64,000 nt of DNA from Symsagittifera roscoffensis (GCF_963678635.1 NC_087066.1:2599633-2663632), one strand, 5' to 3'. Shown: positions 18,948 to 28,655, counted from the stretch's first letter. The notes: generated from the sequence alone by a model not told the origin. Made by a program: numbers and translations.

Positions 18948-21900
18948 CTACAACTGTTCTCTCGTTGGCGCTTCCTGTCTGTTGTTTTCTCTCACATGAG
19001 CCTCCAGCCATCGTATCGCCATCATAACTCCCACTATCACTATTGTTATGGGCTGTGATGAGTCCGGTAAACCCATGGAGAGCAGCTCTCCAGAGTCCCA
19101 GATCAACATCAGATTATTACGCTTGGGATACCACCAAGTCTGTAACAAGCAGTGGCAAGGAAACTCATCATGTGTCAACATGATGCTCCTCCAATTACGT
19201 TTTCCCGAAGCTTCCAGTAACGGTTCCATTTCCATCATCACTCGGTGGATTTCATCATTTTCGTCTACTGTATTGTAATCCGTGACGGTTGATCCTCTCT
19301 GTTTTTGTCTCTCAAAGTCACTGAAGTTCCCACTCACGTATCCCATGAACTTCTTTCCTAGTATTGACTCCAATTCTTCTTTGGTTCTTTCTGGAACTGC
19401 TGAGAACATCTTACATAACAACTCGTATGACTTTTCAGACATTCTTGTTAGTCTCACACATTTTGGTACTGAGAAGGCTTGATCCACGATCGTTCTCGTA
19501 CTCTTCACGTCCACAGCTACGAAATGTACAGGGTATCTACTCTTGCACATTGGAGCCAATGTTGAACCAACCAAATATCGGGCTCCTGATGGTCTACAAT
19601 AAGTCTCACTGTGTCTGATATTCATTTCCGTCTCGATCGCTTCCCTCCATTTTTCTATGTATTTCTGCTCAGTCTGCAGAACTCCTGGGAACACTTCTAC
19701 ACTGATGGCTGTAACCATCTCACGTTTCTGCTCTAGATTCAATAGTGACTCTAAAGAACCAAACATGCTGGAGAATCCTAGTGCAGTCACTAGATTCACG
19801 TCGGTTCCTCCATGACAATCCGCTATCAGTTCCGTTTCTGTCCTTGCTTTCATCACGACGTTTCCAAACAATACCGTCAATTGCTTTTGTTGCTTTTCCA
19901 GGGTCTTCACACAGTCCAGACCTCCACAAACGTGACCCTCCAGTCCACAGACTTCCGCCAGACAGCTACCAGGTTTAACCCAGTCTTCTGGTCCCCAGCC
20001 AGGCAACTCCACTTTATCTTCCCCGTTGCTCCTAGAGGCCGTTGTCATCACATTATATATGATGTTAAGGTCACGCAGGTTACAGTCTGCATTCAATTCC
20101 CTCTGCACGTCCTGTGTCGCTCGCAGTATCGAGTCAGCGTTGGGACTAGGACACCATGATGGCCTCATTAGTTCCCACACCACCATTAAGCTCGTCCTCG
20201 GCAATTCATCCGAGAATCCCAACCCAAACTCCACTCTTTTGTCGGATTTTGGTGCGGAAGGTGCAGTCACCTCTTCCTCCAAGATCAATCCCAATTTATT
20301 CTGAGGATTAGTAGCGCTCTTTATCGTCACGATTCTCGACATCCAGAATCTTAGCAACACTGCTTGCTCGTAATCGAAGAAGCAATCGCGTATGTCTTCA
20401 CTCAGGAACGGGTTATACGCCATCCCTATGACTCCGGATACGTAGCTGTACAACTTCTTCTTAATCGGTCCACAGTATTCACTGGACTTCGGCAATGCTC
20501 CCATAGATTCTTTAGTGAGTCTCAGCTCCTTGTTCGAGAATCTTCTTATTTCGTCTATCTTTCTCATGGGCTCTAACTCTTCGGGTTCTTTCATGTTTAC
20601 CCTCATCGGTTTGCTTTGATGCATATCCAGCAGTGCTAATAAGAGTAAGGCTTTCGCTCGTGCGTCGCCCTCCCTCAGCATCCTGACACAGGTATTCAAT
20701 GCTGGTACCGAGATCTGTTCTACCATGAATCGAATGAAACAGAGAGCGTCTCTCCGTTTTGCAAACGCTATTGCTGCTCCCTCTTGGGTCATCAGATCCC
20801 TCAGATTTGTCATAAGGAAAACTTTCTCTTCCTTTGATCTCTTCCTTTCTTCCGAATCGTACTCTTCACGAGTCAGTCTCATCAGGCACCATGCAAATCT
20901 CAATTGCAACTCTGTCCTCACATAAGGCACTGCCATGAGAGCATGTATTTTCGGCGCAGTCCTCATTTCTTCTTCAAAGTATTGTAATACTACCGCTTTC
21001 CATGGAAGGCTCACCAACTGCTCTATCGTCTCTGCCTGTATCTCAGACGACGCTAAGGTCCCGTACGCCTTTTGTTTGAGGGTGGTGCCTTGCAACATTG
21101 TTTCCAGATAACCCTCCATGGCACCTTTGTCTTCTAAAGCCATCAAATACCCTCTAGCCGAGTTGCGGTATTCTAACATCTCCACGTATCCACCGGCGGG
21201 TTCTTCTATTGACACAGTCTCCGACACTGTCAGTCGGTTATATTCTACTGGTACTAGTTGTCCTGCGACACTTCCCTTTCCGTGATTCATAGGAGATGGT
21301 TTAAAGTCCCTCATCGTACTCTCTCCACATTGGCTGAGTATCTCCATTTCTAAGGTTGCTCCAGTCAGAGTGCGGTCACTCCTTCTGGATTTATAGCCTG
21401 TTGACTTTATCCCCGCCATGAGAATGGGTGGCACCATCGTTATATCAGTCAGCATCTTATCTGTGCCGGTCAATTGATAGTCGCCTTGTCCCAAACATAT
21501 GATCTCTTCGACTCGCTTTCTCTTTGCTGAATTCGCAACTTTCACCGATATCTCTGAATCCACCTTCGTTTTTCCTACTCTTCTCGGCATCACTCTGCTG
21601 CCTAATTTCATTTTCATCTCGTTAATCTTGTCAATCACCAACTTTGATCGCATCGTCCCTTTTCTGGTTCTTGACAGATACACCACTTCTCCTTTGTCGT
21701 CCTGCGGCGTCATCTTGATGGGAGAGTTCGCCTCACTTTCGTCAGTGGCTGAGTCAATCAACAACTCACTCAATCTCCCTTCACATTCATCCAGTTTGTC
21801 AAGAACTTCCCGCATTAACGGTCGGTTGAGACCTGTTTTGAGGATGGACTGGGTCCCATAGCTCTGAACCACTGTCCAGACTTCTTCCATGAACGCCACT

Positions 21901-24900
21901 CTGTTCAATTTGCATCCCGTCCTACTCTCGTGGTCTCGGTGATGTACTTCCCATTCATCTTCGGGCAACGTTCCCAAGAAAGGTACTCTAGCTGAGCCCT
22001 CTATTCTTCTCCTCCTAGGTGACTCCATGAGGATTCTTTGTTCGCTATTTCTTGAATTGCCAGGAGAGCTGCTCTCCGGCAAATTCCGTTTCATTTCCGT
22101 AAAGGCTGACGGAGGCTCCAGTGTCGAGATGCCTTCATCCGCTGGCTCAGTCGTTTCCAACGTATCCGCATTGATCTCAAGATCACTGAAGATATTGAAA
22201 TCCAGGCTGGATGCCCCTCCTGTCGATGCCCTATCGTCTTCCCCACCAGCTTGATCCTGTTGCATGGGTTCTTCCGTTTGACGGCTTCCTCCCTGTCCGT
22301 CCTCTCCTTCTGATTTGTCTTTCTTCAAGCCTTTTTCATCATTGTCGGCTTCCTCTGAGAATTTAGGTATGAGCAACGTACCGGCCGACCCATCTTCCTC
22401 TTCTCCATGGACCACTTTGACTTCCTCGCAGCCGAAGGGTGCTAAGAAGTTTCTCGTTTGCAGCGTTCCTATTGCCTTCATCTCCGATTTTACACTCGTC
22501 AGGATCAAAGAGGCCTCAGGCAGCTCGGTCCTGCCTCTCATTCTCATAGGCGCCAAGCCTATTCCCGCCCATTCTTCATCAAACCTTCCAGGCTTGGGAG
22601 TCGCGGGATTGCTTATTCGCCTTCTCGTCGCCTGATCCGTGTAGGCAAATTGTGTGTACTGTAACACAGCGGCAGTTCTTCCCACAAAATATGTGTCCAT
22701 CGTCGCCTCGAAATTCCCTACCCTCCTTTCATTGGTCTCAAACGCTCTCAATCTAGGAGCTTGTACCACGGAGACTGCTCCGAGCAACATCCTTCTTATC
22801 CGAGGGAATTCCGGGATTGTTTCCGGTAGCCTTTCGTAATCGCCCCAGTCTTTCGTTCCTTCTCTCACTTTGTGATACGCTGCAGTGAGACGAGGCACCC
22901 TGGTTAATTCACCATTCGTCTTGTCATAGGGCCTCAGATTCCACAGCTTTGGAAACACTTCGACGTGTCCTCTCTCTACTTCTCCCATGCGATCACGGAA
23001 GTGATAGTCGAAATTGATGACTGTCATCTCTGGTTCTGATATTTTCGCAAATAACAGATCTTTGCTCATGAGTTCCCGCAACGTGCGCTGCTCACACCAG
23101 TTCAGTGCACTACCGTCTACCGCTGATATGAGGTTCAGGTGCAGCACCGACCTCCTATATGCTTCCACTTTGACGTCTGGGAACGCAAACGTGACCGCTG
23201 GTCCATAGATCACTGTCACGAAATCCGTGACTCCTCTGATCAGCGCCAAGGGATCGGTTCTCATGGCTAAGCTCAGATCAGTTAGCAGAGGCATGCCTCC
23301 AACGCATCGTCTGACATCCTCCTCTTTCTCAACCGTCTCATCTTCCCCCGTTCCGAAGCGATTTTGTTGCAAGAGGTATTGGTTAAGAGTGTGTCTCAAA
23401 TCTCTTATCTTATTCCACGAGTCCGTGGATTTCTTCATATCCAAGTTCCTCACTCTCTCTTTCATCTGCTCCGGGCAACGCGTCAATCTCATTAATCCTC
23501 CCAGGTTTCCGTGGGTGATCGCAATCAACGTCAGAAGTCCATCCAACCGCAGGTTCTGGATCCCTTCGGTGAGCAGCAGCACCGGTCCCTTCACGAAACT
23601 CTGTGCTCCAAACGTCACAAACAAGGCTATCAGTTCCACTATTGACACTTCCACTACTGCTTGGAGGAATTCCTTGATCAGGTAATGAGATACTTTCGGG
23701 TAGACTTTTGCCAAGAAGGACGCGGTCCAACCGGCTCCCAACCCTTCCAACATGCTGTCTGTTCTTTCTAAGCCTTCCTGTCCTCTCAGTTCCTGTGTCC
23801 AGAAGGTTTCCAGGGTAATTTGACACATTCTAGTTGTGAATTCAGCGGTCTTCTCTTCAGCATTTTCCGCCAGATCCACCTCCTTCAACAAGTAGGCATG
23901 GATCTTCCTGATCATCACAGGGCTTTGCTCAAAAGCATCTGCACCCAATGCCGCTACTCGAGGATTCAGGTGTAGCCACTGGTTGGCTTCCGGCTTGGTC
24001 CTCAAAACCATCGCTTCCAGTTCAGCTCTCGTCTCCAACGAATTCTTTCTTTTCGCACTCTCCCCTGTTCTCTCCATTGCTCGGAACCACAAGTCGTTCG
24101 ACATCGATACGACTACTCGATGGTCATCGTCTATCCCCGGCTTCAATTTGAGCTGTCTACTGAAATTGGACAGTTCCAATCCCAGCACTTCATCCAATAC
24201 TAACATGTGCAGCGCATGGTCCTTGAATCCTCTCATCGCGTTTGAGATATCTGACCACACTGCAGGTAGTTCCGCCCTGAGTGGCCTCAGGTTCTCCATC
24301 TCTATCATGCGATTTGGGGCTGATATGATTACATCATAGCTTCTTTCTGACAGCAAGGTCACAATCGCATTCACGAATTTCAGTCCGTCTGGGAGGTGTG
24401 CGTACCCCGGAGACAACGCGAACACTATCTTCGGTGTTATCTTGTTGAACGCCCCCTCTTTCGTTGCATCCACCACTTCGCCCATCGACTCGAGGATGTC
24501 CTTTATTGCCGGCCATACTGCACTCTCCGCCGTTGTAGGATCTCTGAGTCTGCTCAGAAAACCTCTGCTGTGTAGATGGTCATTGATGCCAGCAAACACG
24601 ATCGTGATTGGGTTCATCTCCGCCTGCCTTTGTACCCCTATTACCATGGATACCGCCTGCAGTAGATCCAGGTCGACCGCTGCCAACATTATGACGTCTG
24701 GCCAGAACAGAGATTTGGAAGTGTGCACGAACTCTGAATTCGCCACAATCATGATCTTGGCGTTTCTTATTTCTGCCTTGTCATAGGCGGCGAAGATGGT
24801 TTCAATTTTCTTTATCGCTTTCAGTCCGCCATACCTTTGGACATCACCAACCTGGTTCACGAGTTTTGGGTATACTCTTTCTTTCACATGACCAGGAGGT

Positions 24901-26105
24901 GCGGTCACTTGCCTGAACATCTTCACATGTTGTCCAATCGGCGCTCTCGCCGTCAGAAATCTTCCTGGTCTTTCCTCTCGATTCCCTTCATCATGGTTCA
25001 ATCTCACGTCTTGCAATGGTCTCGCGTTCACCGGTCCCATTGTGTTATTAGGGGGCAGTCCCTCTAAATCAGCAAATCTTAAGGCCGTTGTGGAACTGAA
25101 GTTTATACTGGCGGCTATCAGCCAGTCTACACCGGTTATCGAGTACAGCCTGCTGACGGACAGTCTCGCTCCATTCAGCATCCTTCTTGCGTCTTCGACG
25201 AAGCTCACCCTCTGGAGATCCAGTTTCATCAACTCTTCCTTGTACACATGCCAGGGAGAGGGTATGGGTTTTGACCACATTAAGGAGCTTCTGTCCGGGC
25301 GTCTCTCCTCTCTACTGTTACTCTGATCTCTCCGAAGTGTCGTCTCCGATCTTGTATCAGATCTAGACGTGCTGGCCGTCTCCTCGATCGGGTTAACGGT
25401 TCCTAATCTTCTTCGAGGATGAATGGTCCTCCTCAACGGTGCTTCTCCCAATCGGTCTTGCACTTCTGTCCTTTGACCCGCTTCGCTGGAACTCTGCTGT
25501 CTATAAGTCGTGGCAGCCGGTACCGTTCCCAGGCGCGTTTCCAGGCTAGGAGGCACGAAGGTCGTGATTACTGCCTCATTCTTCGTTCCTTCTTCCTTCA
25601 GTACTCCAGTAGCGAAGAGTTCCGCTTCTAGTTCGTCCAAGTGCTCTTGGAAGACTCGATTCAACCAAGCCTGCCCTTCGATGCTATCGAAGTGGATGCC
25701 GTCCGTGGTCAGTCTAGCCTGATCCATGGCTCTCAACTCATGTTCGATGTCCATGAGGATCATTCTTCCGGCATTCCGGCTTGCAAGATTCCTTAAGATA
25801 TTGTTCCACCTGATGACACCTTCGTTGTACCTTCTTCCTGCAGCTGTCAGGCTCCTCGCGCTCATTGGCACAGTGCAAACGGTCAGTACCGCGCAATTGA
25901 ATTTCTGCCAAATGGTTGTAAATAAACACACCATCATTGATTCCCACAACGCTTCCTGCTCATCCGAAGCTTTGGAGATGTCATTCGTCCCAACCAGGAT
26001 CATCACATTGGGGATCCTCCCTGGATTCATCAGTTCCACCATTCGGTATAACTGGGCTATTGTCGCGCCTCCAAAGGCCATCACCGTGGTTACCCACGAG
26101 GTCAC
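18948..26105 (-). CDS. Giant ORF (2385 codons): SGNH hydrolase domain plus large unrecognised protein
   Basis: An uninterrupted 7.16-kb frame. Residues 1-160 complete an SGNH/GDSL hydrolase: AFGG (11-13, block II oxyanion Gly), VGTND (38-42, block III Asn), and TTDGIHF (133-139, block V catalytic Asp-x2-His). Block I with the nucleophile (LGDSLV) lies upstream in another frame at 26355-25981, so one +1 shift near 26106 separates them. Residues 165-290 are a basic, disordered linker. Residues about 450-600 look like a second, degenerate SGNH fold (VANSEF, then FAGINDHLH, then FALSPGYAHLPDGLKF). Residues 1234-1335 are acidic and low complexity. The remainder is mostly helical and has no domain I recognise. 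I see no signal peptide or convincing membrane anchor, so it does not look like an envelope protein although it occupies the env position. The listed first codon is GTG, i.e. not a true start. Function unknown. Confidence 0.85.
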   Translation of the reverse strand: MTSWVTTVMAFGGATIAQLYRMVELMNPGRIPNVMILVGTNDISKASDEQEALWESMMVCLFTTIWQKFNCAVLTVCTVPMSARSLTAAGRRYNEGVIRWNNILRNLASRNAGRMILMDIEHELRAMDQARLTTDGIHFDSIEGQAWLNRVFQEHLDELEAELFATGVLKEEGTKNEAVITTFVPPSLETRLGTVPAATTYRQQSSSEAGQRTEVQDRLGEAPLRRTIHPRRRLGTVNPIEETASTSRSDTRSETTLRRDQSNSREERRPDRSSLMWSKPIPSPWHVYKEELMKLDLQRVSFVEDARRMLNGARLSVSRLYSITGVDWLIAASINFSSTTALRFADLEGLPPNNTMGPVNARPLQDVRLNHDEGNREERPGRFLTARAPIGQHVKMFRQVTAPPGHVKERVYPKLVNQVGDVQRYGGLKAIKKIETIFAAYDKAEIRNAKIMIVANSEFVHTSKSLFWPDVIMLAAVDLDLLQAVSMVIGVQRQAEMNPITIVFAGINDHLHSRGFLSRLRDPTTAESAVWPAIKDILESMGEVVDATKEGAFNKITPKIVFALSPGYAHLPDGLKFVNAIVTLLSERSYDVIISAPNRMIEMENLRPLRAELPAVWSDISNAMRGFKDHALHMLVLDEVLGLELSNFSRQLKLKPGIDDDHRVVVSMSNDLWFRAMERTGESAKRKNSLETRAELEAMVLRTKPEANQWLHLNPRVAALGADAFEQSPVMIRKIHAYLLKEVDLAENAEEKTAEFTTRMCQITLETFWTQELRGQEGLERTDSMLEGLGAGWTASFLAKVYPKVSHYLIKEFLQAVVEVSIVELIALFVTFGAQSFVKGPVLLLTEGIQNLRLDGLLTLIAITHGNLGGLMRLTRCPEQMKERVRNLDMKKSTDSWNKIRDLRHTLNQYLLQQNRFGTGEDETVEKEEDVRRCVGGMPLLTDLSLAMRTDPLALIRGVTDFVTVIYGPAVTFAFPDVKVEAYRRSVLHLNLISAVDGSALNWCEQRTLRELMSKDLLFAKISEPEMTVINFDYHFRDRMGEVERGHVEVFPKLWNLRPYDKTNGELTRVPRLTAAYHKVREGTKDWGDYERLPETIPEFPRIRRMLLGAVSVVQAPRLRAFETNERRVGNFEATMDTYFVGRTAAVLQYTQFAYTDQATRRRISNPATPKPGRFDEEWAGIGLAPMRMRGRTELPEASLILTSVKSEMKAIGTLQTRNFLAPFGCEEVKVVHGEEEDGSAGTLLIPKFSEEADNDEKGLKKDKSEGEDGQGGSRQTEEPMQQDQAGGEDDRASTGGASSLDFNIFSDLEINADTLETTEPADEGISTLEPPSAFTEMKRNLPESSSPGNSRNSEQRILMESPRRRRIEGSARVPFLGTLPEDEWEVHHRDHESRTGCKLNRVAFMEEVWTVVQSYGTQSILKTGLNRPLMREVLDKLDECEGRLSELLIDSATDESEANSPIKMTPQDDKGEVVYLSRTRKGTMRSKLVIDKINEMKMKLGSRVMPRRVGKTKVDSEISVKVANSAKRKRVEEIICLGQGDYQLTGTDKMLTDITMVPPILMAGIKSTGYKSRRSDRTLTGATLEMEILSQCGESTMRDFKPSPMNHGKGSVAGQLVPVEYNRLTVSETVSIEEPAGGYVEMLEYRNSARGYLMALEDKGAMEGYLETMLQGTTLKQKAYGTLASSEIQAETIEQLVSLPWKAVVLQYFEEEMRTAPKIHALMAVPYVRTELQLRFAWCLMRLTREEYDSEERKRSKEEKVFLMTNLRDLMTQEGAAIAFAKRRDALCFIRFMVEQISVPALNTCVRMLREGDARAKALLLLALLDMHQSKPMRVNMKEPEELEPMRKIDEIRRFSNKELRLTKESMGALPKSSEYCGPIKKKLYSYVSGVIGMAYNPFLSEDIRDCFFDYEQAVLLRFWMSRIVTIKSATNPQNKLGLILEEEVTAPSAPKSDKRVEFGLGFSDELPRTSLMVVWELMRPSWCPSPNADSILRATQDVQRELNADCNLRDLNIIYNVMTTASRSNGEDKVELPGWGPEDWVKPGSCLAEVCGLEGHVCGGLDCVKTLEKQQKQLTVLFGNVVMKARTETELIADCHGGTDVNLVTALGFSSMFGSLESLLNLEQKREMVTAISVEVFPGVLQTEQKYIEKWREAIETEMNIRHSETYCRPSGARYLVGSTLAPMCKSRYPVHFVAVDVKSTRTIVDQAFSVPKCVRLTRMSEKSYELLCKMFSAVPERTKEELESILGKKFMGYVSGNFSDFERQKQRGSTVTDYNTVDENDEIHRVMMEMEPLLEASGKRNWRSIMLTHDEFPCHCLLQTWWYPKRNNLMLIWDSGELLSMGLPDSSQPITIVIVGVMMAIRWLEAHVRENNRQEAPTREQL

Positions 26106-26355
26106 GAGTCCTCAAGTTCGACAAATCTCTGACCAAGCTGTCTCCCAGTATCAGATGTGATGTCCCCATCGGTGGTTGCTGCAGGTTTACTGCCGGGCTC
26201 CAAGTTGCTCGATTGAAGCAAGCTCTCGGATCCGTCTCCGGAACTCTCGTGAAATTGTATCTCAACTGACTGTTTTTCTGCACGTCCATTACGCGAGACA
26301 CTTTCTTCGCCGGCATCTTCTGTACTCTTTTTTCTGGGGTTTTCGAGCTTCCCAT
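25981..26355 (-). CDS. N-terminal part of the SGNH hydrolase (block I)
   Basis: The reading contains GTSHLILGDSLVRDLSNL at about residues 63-80: the GDS nucleophile block of SGNH hydrolases. After LRT the homologous protein continues in the +1 frame at 26105 (TSWVTTVMAFGG). Upstream it overlaps the end of the coiled-coil ORF (26289-27116) and would need a -1 shift to join it near an A6 run at about 26325-26331. Domain pieces split over three frames suggest either two recent indels or programmed frameshifting. Known substrates of SGNH enzymes are esters; the substrate here is unknown. Confidence 0.7.
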   Translation of the reverse strand: MGSSKTPEKRVQKMPAKKVSRVMDVQKNSQLRYNFTRVPETDPRACFNRATWSPAVNLQQPPMGTSHLILGDSLVRDLSNLRTRDLVGNHGDGLWRRDNSPVIPNGGTDESREDPQCDDPGWDE

Positions 26356-27113
26356 GAGTCATTCATCCCCGGTCTAACCACTGTTTGGGGGAGTTGTACT
26401 CTGCCCGCGTCGTCGATCGTCCCATAGGGTGCAGTCACCCCGGAACCTCGTGTACTCTTACTGGTGACTAGTCGTCCAGCTGTTTCTATCAGTCTCTGCA
26501 TCGTTTGCTCCACGACTGGATCACCCAAGATGTCACTAGGGTCCGGAATTGTAACTCGACCTGATCCTAGCGGGAGTCGCGTTTCCGTCGTTTGGCTCAT
26601 TTCCCGAGGCGTCAAGAGCTCCATCGGGGATCGCCCACGAGGATTACTCCTTGCAGGTATCGCCTTCTCCACTGCGGCTTCCAATGCCATCTGTTCCGCT
26701 CGTTGTTTGTAATCCTGCCTCAAGCGCTCCAGCTCTTGACCCTGCTTCTTGTTGCAGTCCTCGAACAACCTTTTCCACATGTCTCGGTCTTCCTCCGTCG
26801 CGAGCATGGTCTTCGTCATCTCGTCTAACTCCTTTCTCGTCCTTTCCAGTTCATGCTTCATCCCATCCAGATCTTGCATGGTTTGGTCCGTCTGAAGCTT
26901 CTCCTCTACTTTCGCCCTGTTTGGTGGCACAGCTGCTCTCAGTGGTGAACCAGACGAGGCAGCCTCGCTGTTCATCTCCTGATGCATTCTCGTCAGCCCA
27001 GGTTTGGGCTTGGAGGGCATAGGCATTTCCCCTGGTTGGTAAGTCCTAGAACTTCCCAATCCAGGCTCATTCGCCAAGTCACTCCCTGAGAGAGCCCCGT
27101 TTCTCCACCTCAT
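26289..27113 (-). CDS. Coiled-coil ORF upstream of the SGNH hydrolase
   Basis: About 274 residues from the ATG at 27113 (an in-frame GTG lies one codon earlier). Residues about 70-150 are a charged coiled coil (VEEKLQTDQTMQDLDGMKHE, then MWKRLFEDCNKKQGQELERL), preceded by a Pro/Ser/Met-rich segment and followed by a basic linker. The ATG overlaps the stop of the preceding ORF as TGATG, the layout of termination-reinitiation. Probably the N-terminal part of the SGNH/giant protein or a separate multimerising protein. No family recognised. Confidence 0.6.
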   Translation of the reverse strand: MRWRNGALSGSDLANEPGLGSSRTYQPGEMPMPSKPKPGLTRMHQEMNSEAASSGSPLRAAVPPNRAKVEEKLQTDQTMQDLDGMKHELERTRKELDEMTKTMLATEEDRDMWKRLFEDCNKKQGQELERLRQDYKQRAEQMALEAAVEKAIPARSNPRGRSPMELLTPREMSQTTETRLPLGSGRVTIPDPSDILGDPVVEQTMQRLIETAGRLVTSKSTRGSGVTAPYGTIDDAGRVQLPQTVVRPGMNDSWEARKPQKKEYRRCRRRKCLA

Positions 27114-27358
27114 CACTCTATGTTCGGGCGGTCTAGTATTCCCCTCTCTCCATATGCTGCCATCAACAGGACTTCAGTGGGGCGGTCCCCACGGTTGTCA
27201 TGCCCCAAGATGTTGATCAGGGCGGTCAGCAACATGACTACCTCTGGGTCCTCCAGAGCGAAGTCTCGTTCCATTAGCCGACGATAGATCGCATCTACCA
27301 TCGGTCCTACATATGCCTCTGCCAGGTCCATCAATTCATCCAAGTTGAAGTTATCCAT
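27113..27358 (-). CDS. Small acidic helical ORF
   Basis: 81 residues (MDNFNLDELMDLAEAYVGPM ... ILDRPNIE), acidic and helical, with no recognised domain. Its TGA overlaps the next ATG by one base (TGATG), so the two frames are translationally coupled in layout. It starts after about 390 bp without a coding frame, which suggests that this ORF opens a separate transcript or is reached by splicing. Confidence 0.5.
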   Translation of the reverse strand: MDNFNLDELMDLAEAYVGPMVDAIYRRLMERDFALEDPEVVMLLTALINILGHDNRGDRPTEVLLMAAYGERGILDRPNIE

Positions 27359-27745
27359 TCTATTCTTTTCGAATTTGATTTGATTTTGATTCCAAGTTTC
27401 GGCTCAAGTGAGCAATTAAATTATCAATCAGGATCTAGAAAAGAAATCACGAATATCACACTTGTCAGTTTCACATTCACATATATCGCTAAAAATGCTA
27501 AAATTTGTTTACGAACAGTTCAGATAAAAAGATGTTTATCCTAAAATTTATTAAAATCAGTCGGTTTCTAAAATGTTGGAATTCGACCTAAGATTGGACA
27601 GTCCAAACTTTGGATCTATTCCTAAGATCGTCATTCAGCTGTTCATGGTCACTAACCCCTACCTACCCAAGATCTTAACAACATAACACATAAAAATAAT
27701 ATAACACATAATTTGTCTTTGTCCTTTCACCTCCCTACACGTCAC
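27359..27745 (-). other. Non-coding spacer between the pol-side and giant-ORF-side genes
   Basis: AT-rich, no frame of note. On the coding strand it contains ATGTGTTATAT-type repeats like those after the small ORF in the plus-strand relative (16330-16400). A splice acceptor or internal promoter for the downstream ORFs could sit here; none is identified with confidence. Confidence 0.4.
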
Positions 27746-27931
27746 TCATCCTATACTTAAATAATATTTCTTATGCAGATATACTTGTATATTAGTATCT
27801 GAGAATATCACGTGCACAAGCGCGTACAGTTCCCTAGGATGCAGTCGTCCTCTGTTCGGATCATACACCGGAAGCGAGAGCTCCTTCACGTCCATCTCCA
27901 AGAGGAAATCTCTCAACCTCGTCAAAGACAA
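27746..27931 (-). CDS. Conserved small ORF (family-specific)
   Basis: Residues about 20-61 (SLPVYDPNRGRLHPRELYAL to YLSIG and stop) are conserved in the opposite-strand relative at 16087-16224, with mainly conservative changes and the same stop position. This argues for coding function. The upstream boundary is unclear: the frame may be a downstream exon or a frameshifted C-terminus of the integrase polyprotein, whose frame ends at 28008. No domain recognised. Confidence 0.6.
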   Translation of the reverse strand: MSLTRLRDFLLEMDVKELSLPVYDPNRGRLHPRELYALVHVIFSDTNIQVYLHKKYYLSIG

Positions 27932-28007
27932 GACTAGGTTCTCTGAGGTCCACGTGCTGCTTCTCTGTCGCCCTCGTCACCAAGAAGCATAGGTATTTTC
28001 CCGGTAT

Positions 28008-28571
28008 TTATGATGCCGCCGGAGGTAAGGCTGCTACGCCCCCTACTCCTGGTCGTTGCTTCCAAAGGAATTCCACGTTTTTGTATTCTCTCTTAAAATC
28101 TGCCGCTAAGGCTGTCCTAAAACTCATGTCTGCGGTGATTGCTATCGCACATGTTCTGTTTGTGAGTATGAAATCACTGTCTGTTAATGTTATGTTACTT
28201 GAATACTCATTTGGTAGGTTAAAATATGACTCAACTACCCTCCCTATGTCAGGCTTCTTAGGTTCTTCGCCTGTTTCTGCTTCCAAGTCTCCTGTTTCTC
28301 TTGCTATTCTCAATTTTTTTATTATCAGGTTTTCAGTGTGGGTAAGTCCTACCCCCAATCCCCGGACAAAAATATCCTTCGACGTCCCCGTCGATCGCAT
28401 ACCGGATATCAAGTCGAGGTTAGAAGCTGGAATGAGTAATTGTCCTTCCTGGGCAGCCCAGGAAGGATCACCTCGTTTGGTCTTAATGTATTTCGCGCTT
28501 TCACGATCTACGTCTTGAATCGTGACGCTGGTCTCTTTAGGGTCTGATGTCATTTCGTTCAGCCACTCCAA
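28008..28571 (-). CDS. C-terminal part of the integrase polyprotein tail (unrecognised)
   Basis: 187 residues in the same frame as 28656-29240, separated from it by one TAG at 28656 and a further readable stretch of about 28 codons, so the original protein was continuous. Contains VTIQDVDRESAKYIKTKRGD and TSKDIFVRGLGVGLTHTENL. Function unknown; no chromodomain signature is clear. Confidence 0.5.
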   Translation of the reverse strand: MEWLNEMTSDPKETSVTIQDVDRESAKYIKTKRGDPSWAAQEGQLLIPASNLDLISGMRSTGTSKDIFVRGLGVGLTHTENLIIKKLRIARETGDLEAETGEEPKKPDIGRVVESYFNLPNEYSSNITLTDSDFILTNRTCAIAITADMSFRTALAADFKREYKNVEFLWKQRPGVGGVAALPPAAS

Positions 28572-28655
28572 GACTCGCAGATTTATTAGATCATCTCTGT
28601 AGGTTTCCGATTGCTCTTCATCGAAATCTACTTCGGGTTTCGATCTGTCCTCGAT

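Noticed and set aside
21499-25326. Several plus-strand frames of 60-150 codons within the giant ORF
   Set aside because: Antisense shadows of a long coding region with biased codon use.
26310-26340. Canonical -1 slippery heptamer at the A6 run
   Set aside because: In the actual reading phase the site is G AAA AAA G, which does not fit the X XXY YYZ rule; kept only as a possible indel hotspot.
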